Assembly: GCA_965267185.1 (NCBI GenBank)
Contig: OZ253937.1
Span: 3,286,001 to 3,350,000, forward strand
From: G965267185 sp965267185
GTDB taxonomy: Bacteria; Pseudomonadota; Alphaproteobacteria; UBA6615
Reading direction: 5' to 3'
Length of the DNA: 64,000 nt
Part shown: piece by piece, positions 8,209 through 15,203 of the stretch
How positions within the stretch are numbered: the stretch's first letter is position 1
How the letters are laid out: each line of letters begins with the position of its first letter
The notes under the pieces: generated by a model
The model's input: only the letters and a program-made list of their open reading frames with translations
The model's database searches: none
Told to the model about the DNA's origin: nothing
Translations under genes and position numbers: made by a program

Positions 8209-8982
8209 TTAGCCGCGCTCGGCGACGTAGGTGAAATCGGCTGTATTACAGCGGCTTAGACGCCATTCCACGGGGCGTTTATCGAGCGTCAGGGCGATTC
8301 GGTCGATTTCCAATAAGGGGGCACCGGGTTCGAGACCGAGCAAGCTGGCCTCTTCCGGTGTCGCAGAGACGGCGCGCACGCGCTCGTCAGCCTTGGCGAT
8401 CGTGATACCGAATTCGCCTTGATAGAACCGGTACAGGTTTTCCGGCAGTTTTACATCGCCGCCCAGGCTCGGAAACAGCGCTTGCGGCACGGTCACCTGA
8501 TCGACGATTGCCGGCTCGCCAAGCAACGACCGTACGCGCCGGACGGTGACAATTTTTGAGCCTGCCGCGAGTTCGAGGCGGGCGCGTTCTTCGGCCGTCG
8601 CCCGGCGATGCTCGCAGGACAAGACCTTGCTGACCGGCATGGTGCGGGCGCCGTCGGCCCCGACGAGGTTGAAATACAAGAAAAGAGCGCGCCTTTCGGT
8701 GTGCTCGGATACGAAGGTGCCGCGCCCTTGGCGGCGCACAAGCAGATTCTCCGCTACCATGTCGTTGAGCGCTTTGCGCACGGTGCCCTGGCTGACGCCG
8801 AGTTCTTCTGCCAGCTGAAACTCGCTGGGTAATGCTTCCCCGGGCTTCCAGTAGTTATCGATGAGCCGCAGGCGAATGATCTCTTCGACCTGGGCATATA
8901 GAGGCTTTGTCGCCGCTTGCGCACGGCGCCGGGTGCCGGGACGTTTCTTACCGGCCGTTCTTGTTGTTTTTGTTTTTGCCAT
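8209..8982 (-). CDS. GntR family transcriptional regulator, HutC subfamily (UTRA domain)
   Basis: 257 residues from ATG 8982. After a basic tail (KTKTTRTAGKKRPGTRRRAQ) comes a GntR winged helix at about 30-95 with PSEFQLAEELGVSQGTVRKALNDMVAENLLVRRQGRGTFV. A C-terminal UTRA ligand domain runs about 110-255, including EEASLLGLEPGAPLLEIDRI. HutC-type proteins repress catabolic genes and release DNA on binding a pathway metabolite. The start is chosen because it lies 34 bp after the stop of the dehydrogenase gene, whose operon it joins; the longer frame to 9054 would overlap that gene. Operators are probably the three AGTCTTATA palindromes at 16, 3406 and 10226. Confidence 0.92.
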   Translation of the reverse strand: MAKTKTTRTAGKKRPGTRRRAQAATKPLYAQVEEIIRLRLIDNYWKPGEALPSEFQLAEELGVSQGTVRKALNDMVAENLLVRRQGRGTFVSEHTERRALFLYFNLVGADGARTMPVSKVLSCEHRRATAEERARLELAAGSKIVTVRRVRSLLGEPAIVDQVTVPQALFPSLGGDVKLPENLYRFYQGEFGITIAKADERVRAVSATPEEASLLGLEPGAPLLEIDRIALTLDKRPVEWRLSRCNTADFTYVAERG

Positions 8983-9016
8983 CGTGCGCTTGCTCGGAGT
9001 TACCGCACCCTGAGGC

Positions 9017-10138
9017 CTATCGATAGTAATCGTCAAGATCGAGAGGCAGTTCAAGCTCCTTGCAGCGGGCGGAAGATAGATCCATCGCCATGGTCAGCAG
9101 CAAGTTTCGATGGCCATCGGCCGCCGTAGCGTGGGGCGTTTCCATTCCCGTGTAGAGGCGCTGATACCATGAGTTGGTTTCCTCGCGCATGGGCCCCCAA
9201 AACTGACCGGCGTGAATATCGCCCGCCGGATAACTGGTCAGAAAATCGACATGGCGTTGGTAATCTGGGGTAAATCCGTCAGGCACGTAGCCGCCGCCCT
9301 GGGGGACTTCGGTGGCGAGGATGAGATCGCGATGGGTGTCTTCGATGTCGATCACGCCCTTGTTGCCGATAATGCCGATTTCCAGGCCGTAAACCGCGCC
9401 GGGCCAAACGACCGGTGCGGCCCAGCTTATGTTCATCGAGAACATGGTGCCGTCGTCCATCACGAAGACACCGAACGTCGAGTCCTTAGTACCGTATTGG
9501 GATAGCGCCAGGTCGTTGGAGCGGGCATAGATTGAAACGGGAGTTTTGCCCTCCATCAGCCACATCGACATATCTAGAGCGTGGGTTCCCGACACCACCA
9601 TGGGGGTCAAATTTTCCCGCTGATTGGTCCGTTGCACCGTCGCGATCGGCACCATGCGATTCATGATTGCCCTTGTAACCACGCCGGTGACCTCGCCGAT
9701 CTGCCCGGTCACCAGGCGTTCCTTGATGGCCAGGAAGCGGCGGCGGAAACGGTTGGTGTAGCCGATAACGGCGTCGATCCCGGCGGCCTCGATGGCGTCG
9801 AGCACCCGCTGAGATTCTTTCACGTCGGTCGCCAGGGGCTTTTCGATGAACAACCGATGGCCCTGCTCGACCGCTGCGAGGGTCGGCATCATATGATGGT
9901 TCTCATCGGTTGATATGATGACCGCGTTGACCTCGGGCCGTTTGACCAGCTCTTCATAGTTGGTCGTGAAGAAGTCGGCACCGGTATCCTCAGCGAGTTT
10001 TTTGCCGAGATCTTCCTTGATATCGCACAGGCCGAGCCAGCCGATGCCGGGGTAGTCGCGGGCGATCTCGGCGCGTATCCGCCCGATGGTGCCGCACCCA
10101 ATTATCGCCAGGCCGATCTCTTTACGTTCGCCGTTCAT
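9017..10138 (-). CDS. Gfo/Idh/MocA family oxidoreductase, second copy
   Basis: 373 residues from ATG 10138, which follows the ribosome site AGGGTGAG. The nucleotide loop GCGTIG is at 14-19 and the catalytic EKP motif at 99-101 (Lys100). The remainder resembles myo-inositol or scyllo-inositol dehydrogenase relatives. It shares fold and motif order with the gene at 122-1180 but is clearly divergent in sequence, so it is a paralogue and not a recent duplicate. It is the first gene of an operon with the GntR regulator and lies opposite the amidohydrolase gene. The palindrome about 88 bp upstream of its ATG links its expression to the transporter genes. Confidence 0.9.
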   Translation of the reverse strand: MNGERKEIGLAIIGCGTIGRIRAEIARDYPGIGWLGLCDIKEDLGKKLAEDTGADFFTTNYEELVKRPEVNAVIISTDENHHMMPTLAAVEQGHRLFIEKPLATDVKESQRVLDAIEAAGIDAVIGYTNRFRRRFLAIKERLVTGQIGEVTGVVTRAIMNRMVPIATVQRTNQRENLTPMVVSGTHALDMSMWLMEGKTPVSIYARSNDLALSQYGTKDSTFGVFVMDDGTMFSMNISWAAPVVWPGAVYGLEIGIIGNKGVIDIEDTHRDLILATEVPQGGGYVPDGFTPDYQRHVDFLTSYPAGDIHAGQFWGPMREETNSWYQRLYTGMETPHATAADGHRNLLLTMAMDLSSARCKELELPLDLDDYYR

Positions 10139-10225
10139 CGTTCTCACCCTGCTCCCGAGGCTTGTCGTTTCTAGTCCGCCGTTTACCGGCAGATCTAGCT
10201 CTACATGCGTGGCCGGATCGTATCT

Positions 10226-10246
10226 AGTCTTATATAAGTCTGCAAG
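10226..10246. promoter_or_regulatory. Candidate GntR operator, site 3, in divergent promoter region
   Basis: Within the 282-bp gap between the divergent genes at 10138 and 10421, the reverse complement of this stretch agrees with 11-31 at 20 of 21 bases, including the core CTTATATAAG. It would let the GntR protein control its own operon and perhaps the amidohydrolase at the same time. Apart from this site I saw nothing further in the gap that I could name. Confidence 0.6.
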
Positions 10247-10420
10247 AAACGTGCGTCTGACGAACCTCTTGGCTGGGGGTTTGGGCACCCGGCATCGATA
10301 GGTGTTGGCCGGGCGGTATTTTCGCTAGGATGCACCAAATAGCGCGGGGCGGCAGCAGGGGTCGCCCCATCGTCAAAAGCCTCGATTAAGCAGGGGCGAC
10401 AGTCCGGGGAGAACAGCACA

Positions 10421-11431
10421 ATGTATTCAGTTGATATCCACGCCCACTTCTTCACCCGCAGTTATATAGATGTGCTTGAAAAGCACGGGCACACAGTAGA
10501 TTGCGTGGTCGAGCGGGGATCGGACGGCGTGGTTTGGATCGCGGTGGGCGGCAGGCGAAAGGCCGGTCCCATCGACCCCAGCTACTATGATATCGAGGCT
10601 CGGGTCGCGGGTGCCGACCGCCAGGAAACCGATGTCCATGCGCTGTCGCTGACCAACCCGATGTGCCATTTCCCCGACGACAGCCTCAATCTTGATTTGG
10701 CCCAGGCTTACAATAACGAGACGTCAGAGTTCCATGTGGCCCGGCCCGACCGTTTTGTCGGCTTTATGACCCTGCCTATGCTCAACGCCGCCGACGCCGT
10801 TGCCGAGGTGGAGCGGGCGGCGAAACTGCCCGGCATGCGGGGGGTCTACATGGGCACCAACGTGGCGGGCCACAATCTGTCCGATCCGCGGTTCGAGCCG
10901 ATTTTCGACAAAATCGCCGAGCTAAACCTGCCGGTATTTTTGCACCCCGGAAACGTGTTGGGCGCCGACCGGCTCACCGACTATCACACCATCAACACCA
11001 TCGGAAACCCGTCCGACACCGCCGTGGCGGCAACCTTTCTGATCTTCGGCGGCATTCTCGACCGGCACCCCCAGCTGGAAGTCTGCCTGCCCCATGCGGG
11101 TGGGACATTCCCGATCCTCATTGGCCGGATCGATCACGGATGGACGGTGCGCGAGGAATGCAAGCATTTGGCCAATGCGCCATCCACCTACTTGCGCCGC
11201 TTTACCTACGATACGATCGGTCACGCTAATTACGTAATGAAGTATCTGACCGACCTTGTGGGGCCAGACCGCGTGCTGCTCGGCAGCGACTACTGTTTCG
11301 ACATGGGCCACGAAAAGCCGGTGCAAAATGTGCTCAGCTACGATTGGCTGACTGACGATGAGAAGGCCGGCATTATCGGTTTGAATGCGGCGCGCATTCT
11401 GGGCTTGGAAACGCCCGCGGCGGCCGAATAG
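10421..11431 (+). CDS. Metal-dependent amidohydrolase, ACMSD/decarboxylase-like (amidohydrolase 2 family)
   Basis: 336-residue cytoplasmic TIM-barrel enzyme. Metal ligands are in the expected order: HAH at 7-9, His175 in FLHPGN, His225 in LPHAGG, and Asp290 in LLGSDYCFD. This pattern is that of 2-amino-3-carboxymuconate semialdehyde decarboxylase and gamma-resorcylate decarboxylase relatives, so C-C bond cleavage or decarboxylation of a carboxylate is likely. GGGGAG lies 8 bases before the ATG. It is divergent from the dehydrogenase/GntR operon and shares its palindrome-containing promoter region. Only 7 bp separate its stop from the next start (hprK), tying this accessory gene to the core operon that follows. 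Confidence 0.88.
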   Translation: MYSVDIHAHFFTRSYIDVLEKHGHTVDCVVERGSDGVVWIAVGGRRKAGPIDPSYYDIEARVAGADRQETDVHALSLTNPMCHFPDDSLNLDLAQAYNNETSEFHVARPDRFVGFMTLPMLNAADAVAEVERAAKLPGMRGVYMGTNVAGHNLSDPRFEPIFDKIAELNLPVFLHPGNVLGADRLTDYHTINTIGNPSDTAVAATFLIFGGILDRHPQLEVCLPHAGGTFPILIGRIDHGWTVREECKHLANAPSTYLRRFTYDTIGHANYVMKYLTDLVGPDRVLLGSDYCFDMGHEKPVQNVLSYDWLTDDEKAGIIGLNAARILGLETPAAAE

Positions 11432-11438
11432 CGCGAAC

Positions 11439-11918
11439 ATGCAAAACCATCGGCCAATTCTCATTCACGCAACGGCGGTCGCACTGCCTGTCGCGGGAGA
11501 TTGGGCCGGCGTTTTGCTGCGCGGTCCGTCGGGCAGCGGTAAATCGGATCTCGCGTTGCGCATGATAGACCAGGGTGCCCGTTTGGTCGCCGACGACCAG
11601 ACCGAGTTGAGCCAAGGCACGGATGGGCTGACGATAAGCGCGCCGGCGCGTCTTACCGGACGCATCGAGGTCCGCGGCCTCGGGCTTATTCCAGTACCGG
11701 CGGTCGAGCGGGTGCCTCTCGTTCTCATTGCTGATCTCGTACCGCCTGCCGAGATCGACCGGTTGCCCCTGCCCCGTTTCGTCAACTTGGCCGGAACGAG
11801 TGTGGCGGCGGTGCGCTTAGCGCCGTTCGAGGCCTCGGTGACCGCCAAGCTAAGACTCGCCGCGCAAGCAGCGGTGGCTGGCGCTATCGGCGCGCTCGAC
11901 GGAATGGCCGTGTCATGA
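11439..11918 (+). CDS. hprK: HPr kinase/phosphorylase, short alphaproteobacterial form
   Basis: 159 residues, only the catalytic C-terminal domain of the roughly 310-residue Firmicutes enzyme, which is normal in Alphaproteobacteria. The Walker A motif GPSGSGKS is at 29-36, and the HprK signature IEVRGLGLIPVPAV is at 76-89. It phosphorylates a serine of HPr with ATP and can reverse the reaction with phosphate, tuning the nitrogen-type PTS to metabolic state. I use ATG 11439, not the longer frame from 11385, because MQNHRPILIHATAVAL is the usual start and it avoids a long overlap with the gene before. The rapZ start overlaps its stop by 4 bases (ATGA). Confidence 0.93.
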   Translation: MQNHRPILIHATAVALPVAGDWAGVLLRGPSGSGKSDLALRMIDQGARLVADDQTELSQGTDGLTISAPARLTGRIEVRGLGLIPVPAVERVPLVLIADLVPPAEIDRLPLPRFVNLAGTSVAAVRLAPFEASVTAKLRLAAQAAVAGAIGALDGMAVS

Positions 11919-12868
11919 CCAACCCTCCCCCTACCGGCGATCCCTCAACGGAAAACGCGAGCTTGGCCGGCCGGGTGATCTTGGTGACCGGCATGTCGGG
12001 AGCGGGCCGTACGGCGGCACTGAAGGTGTTGGAGGATCTCGGCAGCGAAGCGGTCGATAATCTACCGCTTCGTTTGGTGGCGACCTTGGTGGGCCACGGA
12101 CCGGCGGCTGGCCGGGGACTAGCGGTGGGGATCGATATTCGCACGCGCGACTTCGATGCCGGCGCTTTTACCAAGACCGTGGATCAGTTGCGCCGGCAAA
12201 CCTCGGCGCCGATCGATGTGTTGTTCCTCGATTGCAGCACAGATGTCTTGCAGCGCCGCTATACCGAAACCCGGCGCGTTCATCCGATGGCGAGCGACCG
12301 GCCGTTGGCCGATGGCATTGCCGCCGAGCGGCGTTTGTTGGCGCCGTTGCGCGAGGTGGCGGATATCGTGGTCGACACCAGCCACACCAATATTCACGAG
12401 TTTGGCCGCATCCTGCGTAGCCAGCTCGCCAGTGTGGCGACCGTTGCGCCGCATGTGCAGGTTACGTCATTCGCGTACCGGAACGGCGTGCCGCTCGACG
12501 CCGACTTGGTGTTCGATGCGCGGTTCTTGCGCAATCCGCATTACGAACCCGACCTGCGCCCTTTGACGGGTCGTGACTCGTCCGTTGGTGCTTACATCGA
12601 AGGCGATAGCGACTTTGCGGCGTTCTTCGACCGGCTGACCGACTTGCTGGCGCTGCTGCTGCCGCGCTTTCAGGAAGAAGGCAAAAGTTATCTCACGATA
12701 GCGGTGGGGTGCACGGGAGGACGCCACCGCTCGGTTTTTGTCGCCGAAAGGCTTGGGGCGTGGCTTGATGAGCGGGCCTCGCGAGTGGACGTGCGTCACC
12801 GGGAATTGCAGGACGATCCTGCCGGCGGGACGGAAACGGCGGGAGCCAGTGGAGAGAATGGTCCATGA
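11915..12868 (+). CDS. rapZ: RNase adapter protein RapZ
   Basis: 317 residues. N-terminal P-loop GMSGAGRT is at 26-33, with Arg in place of the usual lysine, a change common in alphaproteobacterial members. DNLP follows at 48-51. The conserved C-terminal block GCTGGRHRSVFVAERLG is present. In enterobacteria RapZ senses glucosamine-6-phosphate and guides RNase E to a small RNA; that role is not established for this lineage. The nucleotide-binding fold and the tight coupling to hprK and PTS genes (ATGA overlaps on both sides) support a shared regulatory function. About 25 residues of extra C-terminal tail end the protein. Confidence 0.93.
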   Translation: MTNPPPTGDPSTENASLAGRVILVTGMSGAGRTAALKVLEDLGSEAVDNLPLRLVATLVGHGPAAGRGLAVGIDIRTRDFDAGAFTKTVDQLRRQTSAPIDVLFLDCSTDVLQRRYTETRRVHPMASDRPLADGIAAERRLLAPLREVADIVVDTSHTNIHEFGRILRSQLASVATVAPHVQVTSFAYRNGVPLDADLVFDARFLRNPHYEPDLRPLTGRDSSVGAYIEGDSDFAAFFDRLTDLLALLLPRFQEEGKSYLTIAVGCTGGRHRSVFVAERLGAWLDERASRVDVRHRELQDDPAGGTETAGASGENGP

Positions 12869-13290
12869 TCGGACTGGTGCTGGTAACCCATGGCCGCTTG
12901 GCAAACGAGTTTCTCGCCGCGCTCGAACATGTCGTTGGGCCGCAAACAAACGCTGTCGCCATTTCCATTGGGCCGGATGACGATATGGAGGCGCGCCGCC
13001 AGGATATTCTCGACGCCGTGACGACGGTTGGTGAGGGGGCGGGTGTTATTATTCTGACAGATATGTTTGGCGGTACGCCGTCGAACTTGGCCATTTCTGT
13101 CATGGAAACAGCGGCCGGTAATAAAGGTATTGGTGGCATCGAGGTGATTGCGGGGGCGAACCTGCCAATGTTGATAAAGCTGGCGAGCATCCGATCGGAA
13201 AAATCTCTCGGCGACGTCGTCGCCGGCGGTCAGGAGGCGGGCCGGAAATACATCAATGTCGCCTCGACGCTACTGCAAAAAGACGATTGA
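12865..13290 (+). CDS. PTS system EIIA component, mannose family (regulatory)
   Basis: 141 residues. The phosphorylatable histidine is His9 in LVTHGRLANEFL, and the IILTDMFGGTPSNLAIS region matches mannose-type EIIA domains. No EIIB or EIIC gene follows, so this is the orphan regulatory EIIA of the alphaproteobacterial PTS, which takes phosphate from HPr and acts on other proteins rather than moving sugar. It overlaps rapZ by ATGA, and the HPr start overlaps its stop by one base. The EI-Ntr (ptsP) gene that starts the phosphate chain is not in the window. Confidence 0.92.
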   Translation: MIGLVLVTHGRLANEFLAALEHVVGPQTNAVAISIGPDDDMEARRQDILDAVTTVGEGAGVIILTDMFGGTPSNLAISVMETAAGNKGIGGIEVIAGANLPMLIKLASIRSEKSLGDVVAGGQEAGRKYINVASTLLQKDD

Positions 13291-13577
13291 TGACGCACGC
13301 GGCGGGTAATGGGGGCCGGCGGCGTGTTGCCATTGTCAACGAGCGCGGCCTTCATGCGCGGGCTGCTGCGAAGTTTGTGAAGTTAGCGGAGCAGTTCGAT
13401 GCCGACATTGCCGTCATCAAGGACGACGTGGAAGTGCCCGGCACCTCGATCATGGGTTTACTGATGCTGGCTGCCGCAAAGGGTTGCGAAATCGAGTTGC
13501 GGGCGAGCGGGCGCGAGGCCGAAGCGGCAATATCAGGCCTCGCGAAGCTTGTTGCCGCTGGCTTCGATGAAGACTAG
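13290..13577 (+). CDS. ptsH: Phosphocarrier protein HPr (nitrogen-type PTS)
   Basis: 95 residues from ATG 13290, which overlaps the TGA of the EIIA gene (TGATG). The catalytic histidine is His22 in ERGLHARAAAK. The regulatory serine, the target of HPr kinase, is Ser53 in GTSIMGLLMLAAAKG. Presence of both sites together with hprK three genes upstream supports a working dual control: EI-dependent phosphorylation at His and HprK-dependent phosphorylation at Ser. A TTG start three bases earlier is possible but less likely. Confidence 0.93.
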   Translation: MTHAAGNGGRRRVAIVNERGLHARAAAKFVKLAEQFDADIAVIKDDVEVPGTSIMGLLMLAAAKGCEIELRASGREAEAAISGLAKLVAAGFDED

Positions 13578-13635
13578 ATCAGATACGGTCGCGATTACCT
13601 CGCGAGAGCACCGATACGGTTTATAAACGATTGAT

Positions 13636-13656
13636 GACAATAATACCGTTATTGTC
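13636..13656. other. Inverted repeat upstream of ahcY
   Basis: GACAATAA and TTATTGTC form a perfect 8-bp stem around the 5-base loop TACCG, in the 190-bp gap between HPr and ahcY. No T-run follows, so it is not a typical terminator. It could be a regulator site or a leader hairpin. I found no match to a known SAH or SAM riboswitch consensus by eye. Confidence 0.4.
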
Positions 13657-13767
13657 GCTACGCGGTTCGTCTGGTAAGACGCGCGAAGCTGAACCCTCAA
13701 CATTAATGCGGGCTCGTGCGACCCATCACCCAAACCGGTGTCGCCGAACCGCCTCAGGAGTCTATCG

Positions 13768-15081
13768 ATGAGCGCAGTTGCCGATACCGCCGCGGATGGC
13801 GATTACAAGGTTGCCGACATCAGTCTTGCCGAATGGGGTCGGAAAGAGATCGCCATTGCGGAAACCGAGATGCCTGGCCTGATGGCGCTGCGCGAAGAGT
13901 ACGGCGAATCCAAACCTCTTGCGGGCACGCGCATCGCGGGCTGTTTGCACATGACCATCCAGACGGCAGTACTCATCGAGACCTTGATCGAATTGGGCGC
14001 CGAGGTCCGCTGGTCGTCGTGCAACATCTTTTCCACCCAAGATCAAGCCGCCGCCGCTGTCGCCGCCGTTGGCGTGCCGGTCTTTGCATGGAAGGGGGAG
14101 ACCGACGAGGAGTTTTGGTGGTGTATCGATCAAACCATCGAGGGCCCGAACGGTTGGCGGCCCAATATGATCCTCGACGATGGCGGCGATCTAACCGCGG
14201 TGATGCACGAGAAGTTCCCGGAACTGCTGGACGATGTTCGCGGCCTGAGCGAAGAAACCACGACCGGCGTGCTCCGGTTACATGAAATGGCGCGCGACGG
14301 ATCGCTGAAAGTGCCGGCCATTAATGTCAACGACAGCGTTACCAAATCGAAGTTCGACAACCTTTATGGTTGCCGCGAAAGCCTGGTCGATGGCATCCGC
14401 CGGGCGACCGACGTCATGATGTCGGGCAAGGTCGCTGTGGTCTGCGGGTTCGGAGACGTCGGCAAAGGGTCGGCGGCGAGCTTACGCAATGCCGGTTGCC
14501 GGGTCATGGTGACGGAGATCGACCCGATCTGCGCGTTGCAGGCGGCGATGGAAGGCTACGAAGTGGTGACCACCGAGGATGTGGCGTCGCAAGGCGACAT
14601 CTTTGTAACCACAACGGGCAACTTGGACGTCATCACGATCGACCATATGCGAGAGATGAAAGACCGGGCGATTGTCTGCAACATCGGTCACTTCGACACC
14701 GAGATCCAGGTATCCGCACTCCGCAATTATCCGTGGCACAACGTTAAGCCGCAGGTCGATGAAATCGAATTTCCCGACGGTAAGCGTATTATTCTCCTGG
14801 CCGAGGGCCGGCTGGTGAACCTGGGATGCGCCACGGGGCACCCGAGTTTTGTGATGAGCGCCTCGTTTACCAACCAGGTGCTGGCACAGATCGAGCTGTG
14901 GAGCAATTCGGGCGCTTATGAAAATCAGGTCTACGTTCTGCCCAAACATCTCGATGAGAAAGTCGCGATGCTGCACCTGAAAAAAGTTGGTGCGAAGTTG
15001 ACCAAGCTTTCGCAGAAACAGGCCGAGTATATCGGCGTGCCGGAAGCCGGACCGTTCAAGGCTGACAGCTATCGCTATTAG
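13768..15081 (+). CDS. ahcY: Adenosylhomocysteinase (S-adenosyl-L-homocysteine hydrolase)
   Basis: 437 residues. It hydrolyses S-adenosylhomocysteine to adenosine and homocysteine, removing the product inhibitor of methyltransferases in the methionine cycle. The NAD-binding segment VVCGFGDVGKGSAASLR and the C-terminal block ending PFKADSYRY are diagnostic. GCLHMTIQTAVLIETL and NVNDSVTKSKFDNLYGCRESL are substrate-site blocks. Start ATG 13768 is fixed by CAGGAG 8 bases upstream; the frame could extend to 13738 without support. Its place after the PTS genes is a conserved alphaproteobacterial order. The preceding 190 bp suggest its own promoter. Confidence 0.97.
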   Translation: MSAVADTAADGDYKVADISLAEWGRKEIAIAETEMPGLMALREEYGESKPLAGTRIAGCLHMTIQTAVLIETLIELGAEVRWSSCNIFSTQDQAAAAVAAVGVPVFAWKGETDEEFWWCIDQTIEGPNGWRPNMILDDGGDLTAVMHEKFPELLDDVRGLSEETTTGVLRLHEMARDGSLKVPAINVNDSVTKSKFDNLYGCRESLVDGIRRATDVMMSGKVAVVCGFGDVGKGSAASLRNAGCRVMVTEIDPICALQAAMEGYEVVTTEDVASQGDIFVTTTGNLDVITIDHMREMKDRAIVCNIGHFDTEIQVSALRNYPWHNVKPQVDEIEFPDGKRIILLAEGRLVNLGCATGHPSFVMSASFTNQVLAQIELWSNSGAYENQVYVLPKHLDEKVAMLHLKKVGAKLTKLSQKQAEYIGVPEAGPFKADSYRY

Positions 15082-15203
15082 GCTCCTAGACCGCTTGCGG
15101 CGCTGAGGGCGCCTGCCTAGACTTTCCCGGGCTCGGGGCCGATTCGCTTGATCACAGCGGTGCTGCTGCCGAGCGACTCGAAACTGGGTTAAAGTCTCTG
15201 ATC

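Noticed and set aside
13578..13767. SAH or SAM riboswitch ahead of ahcY
   Set aside because: The conserved SAH and SAM-II pairings could not be recognised by eye; only one simple hairpin is present.
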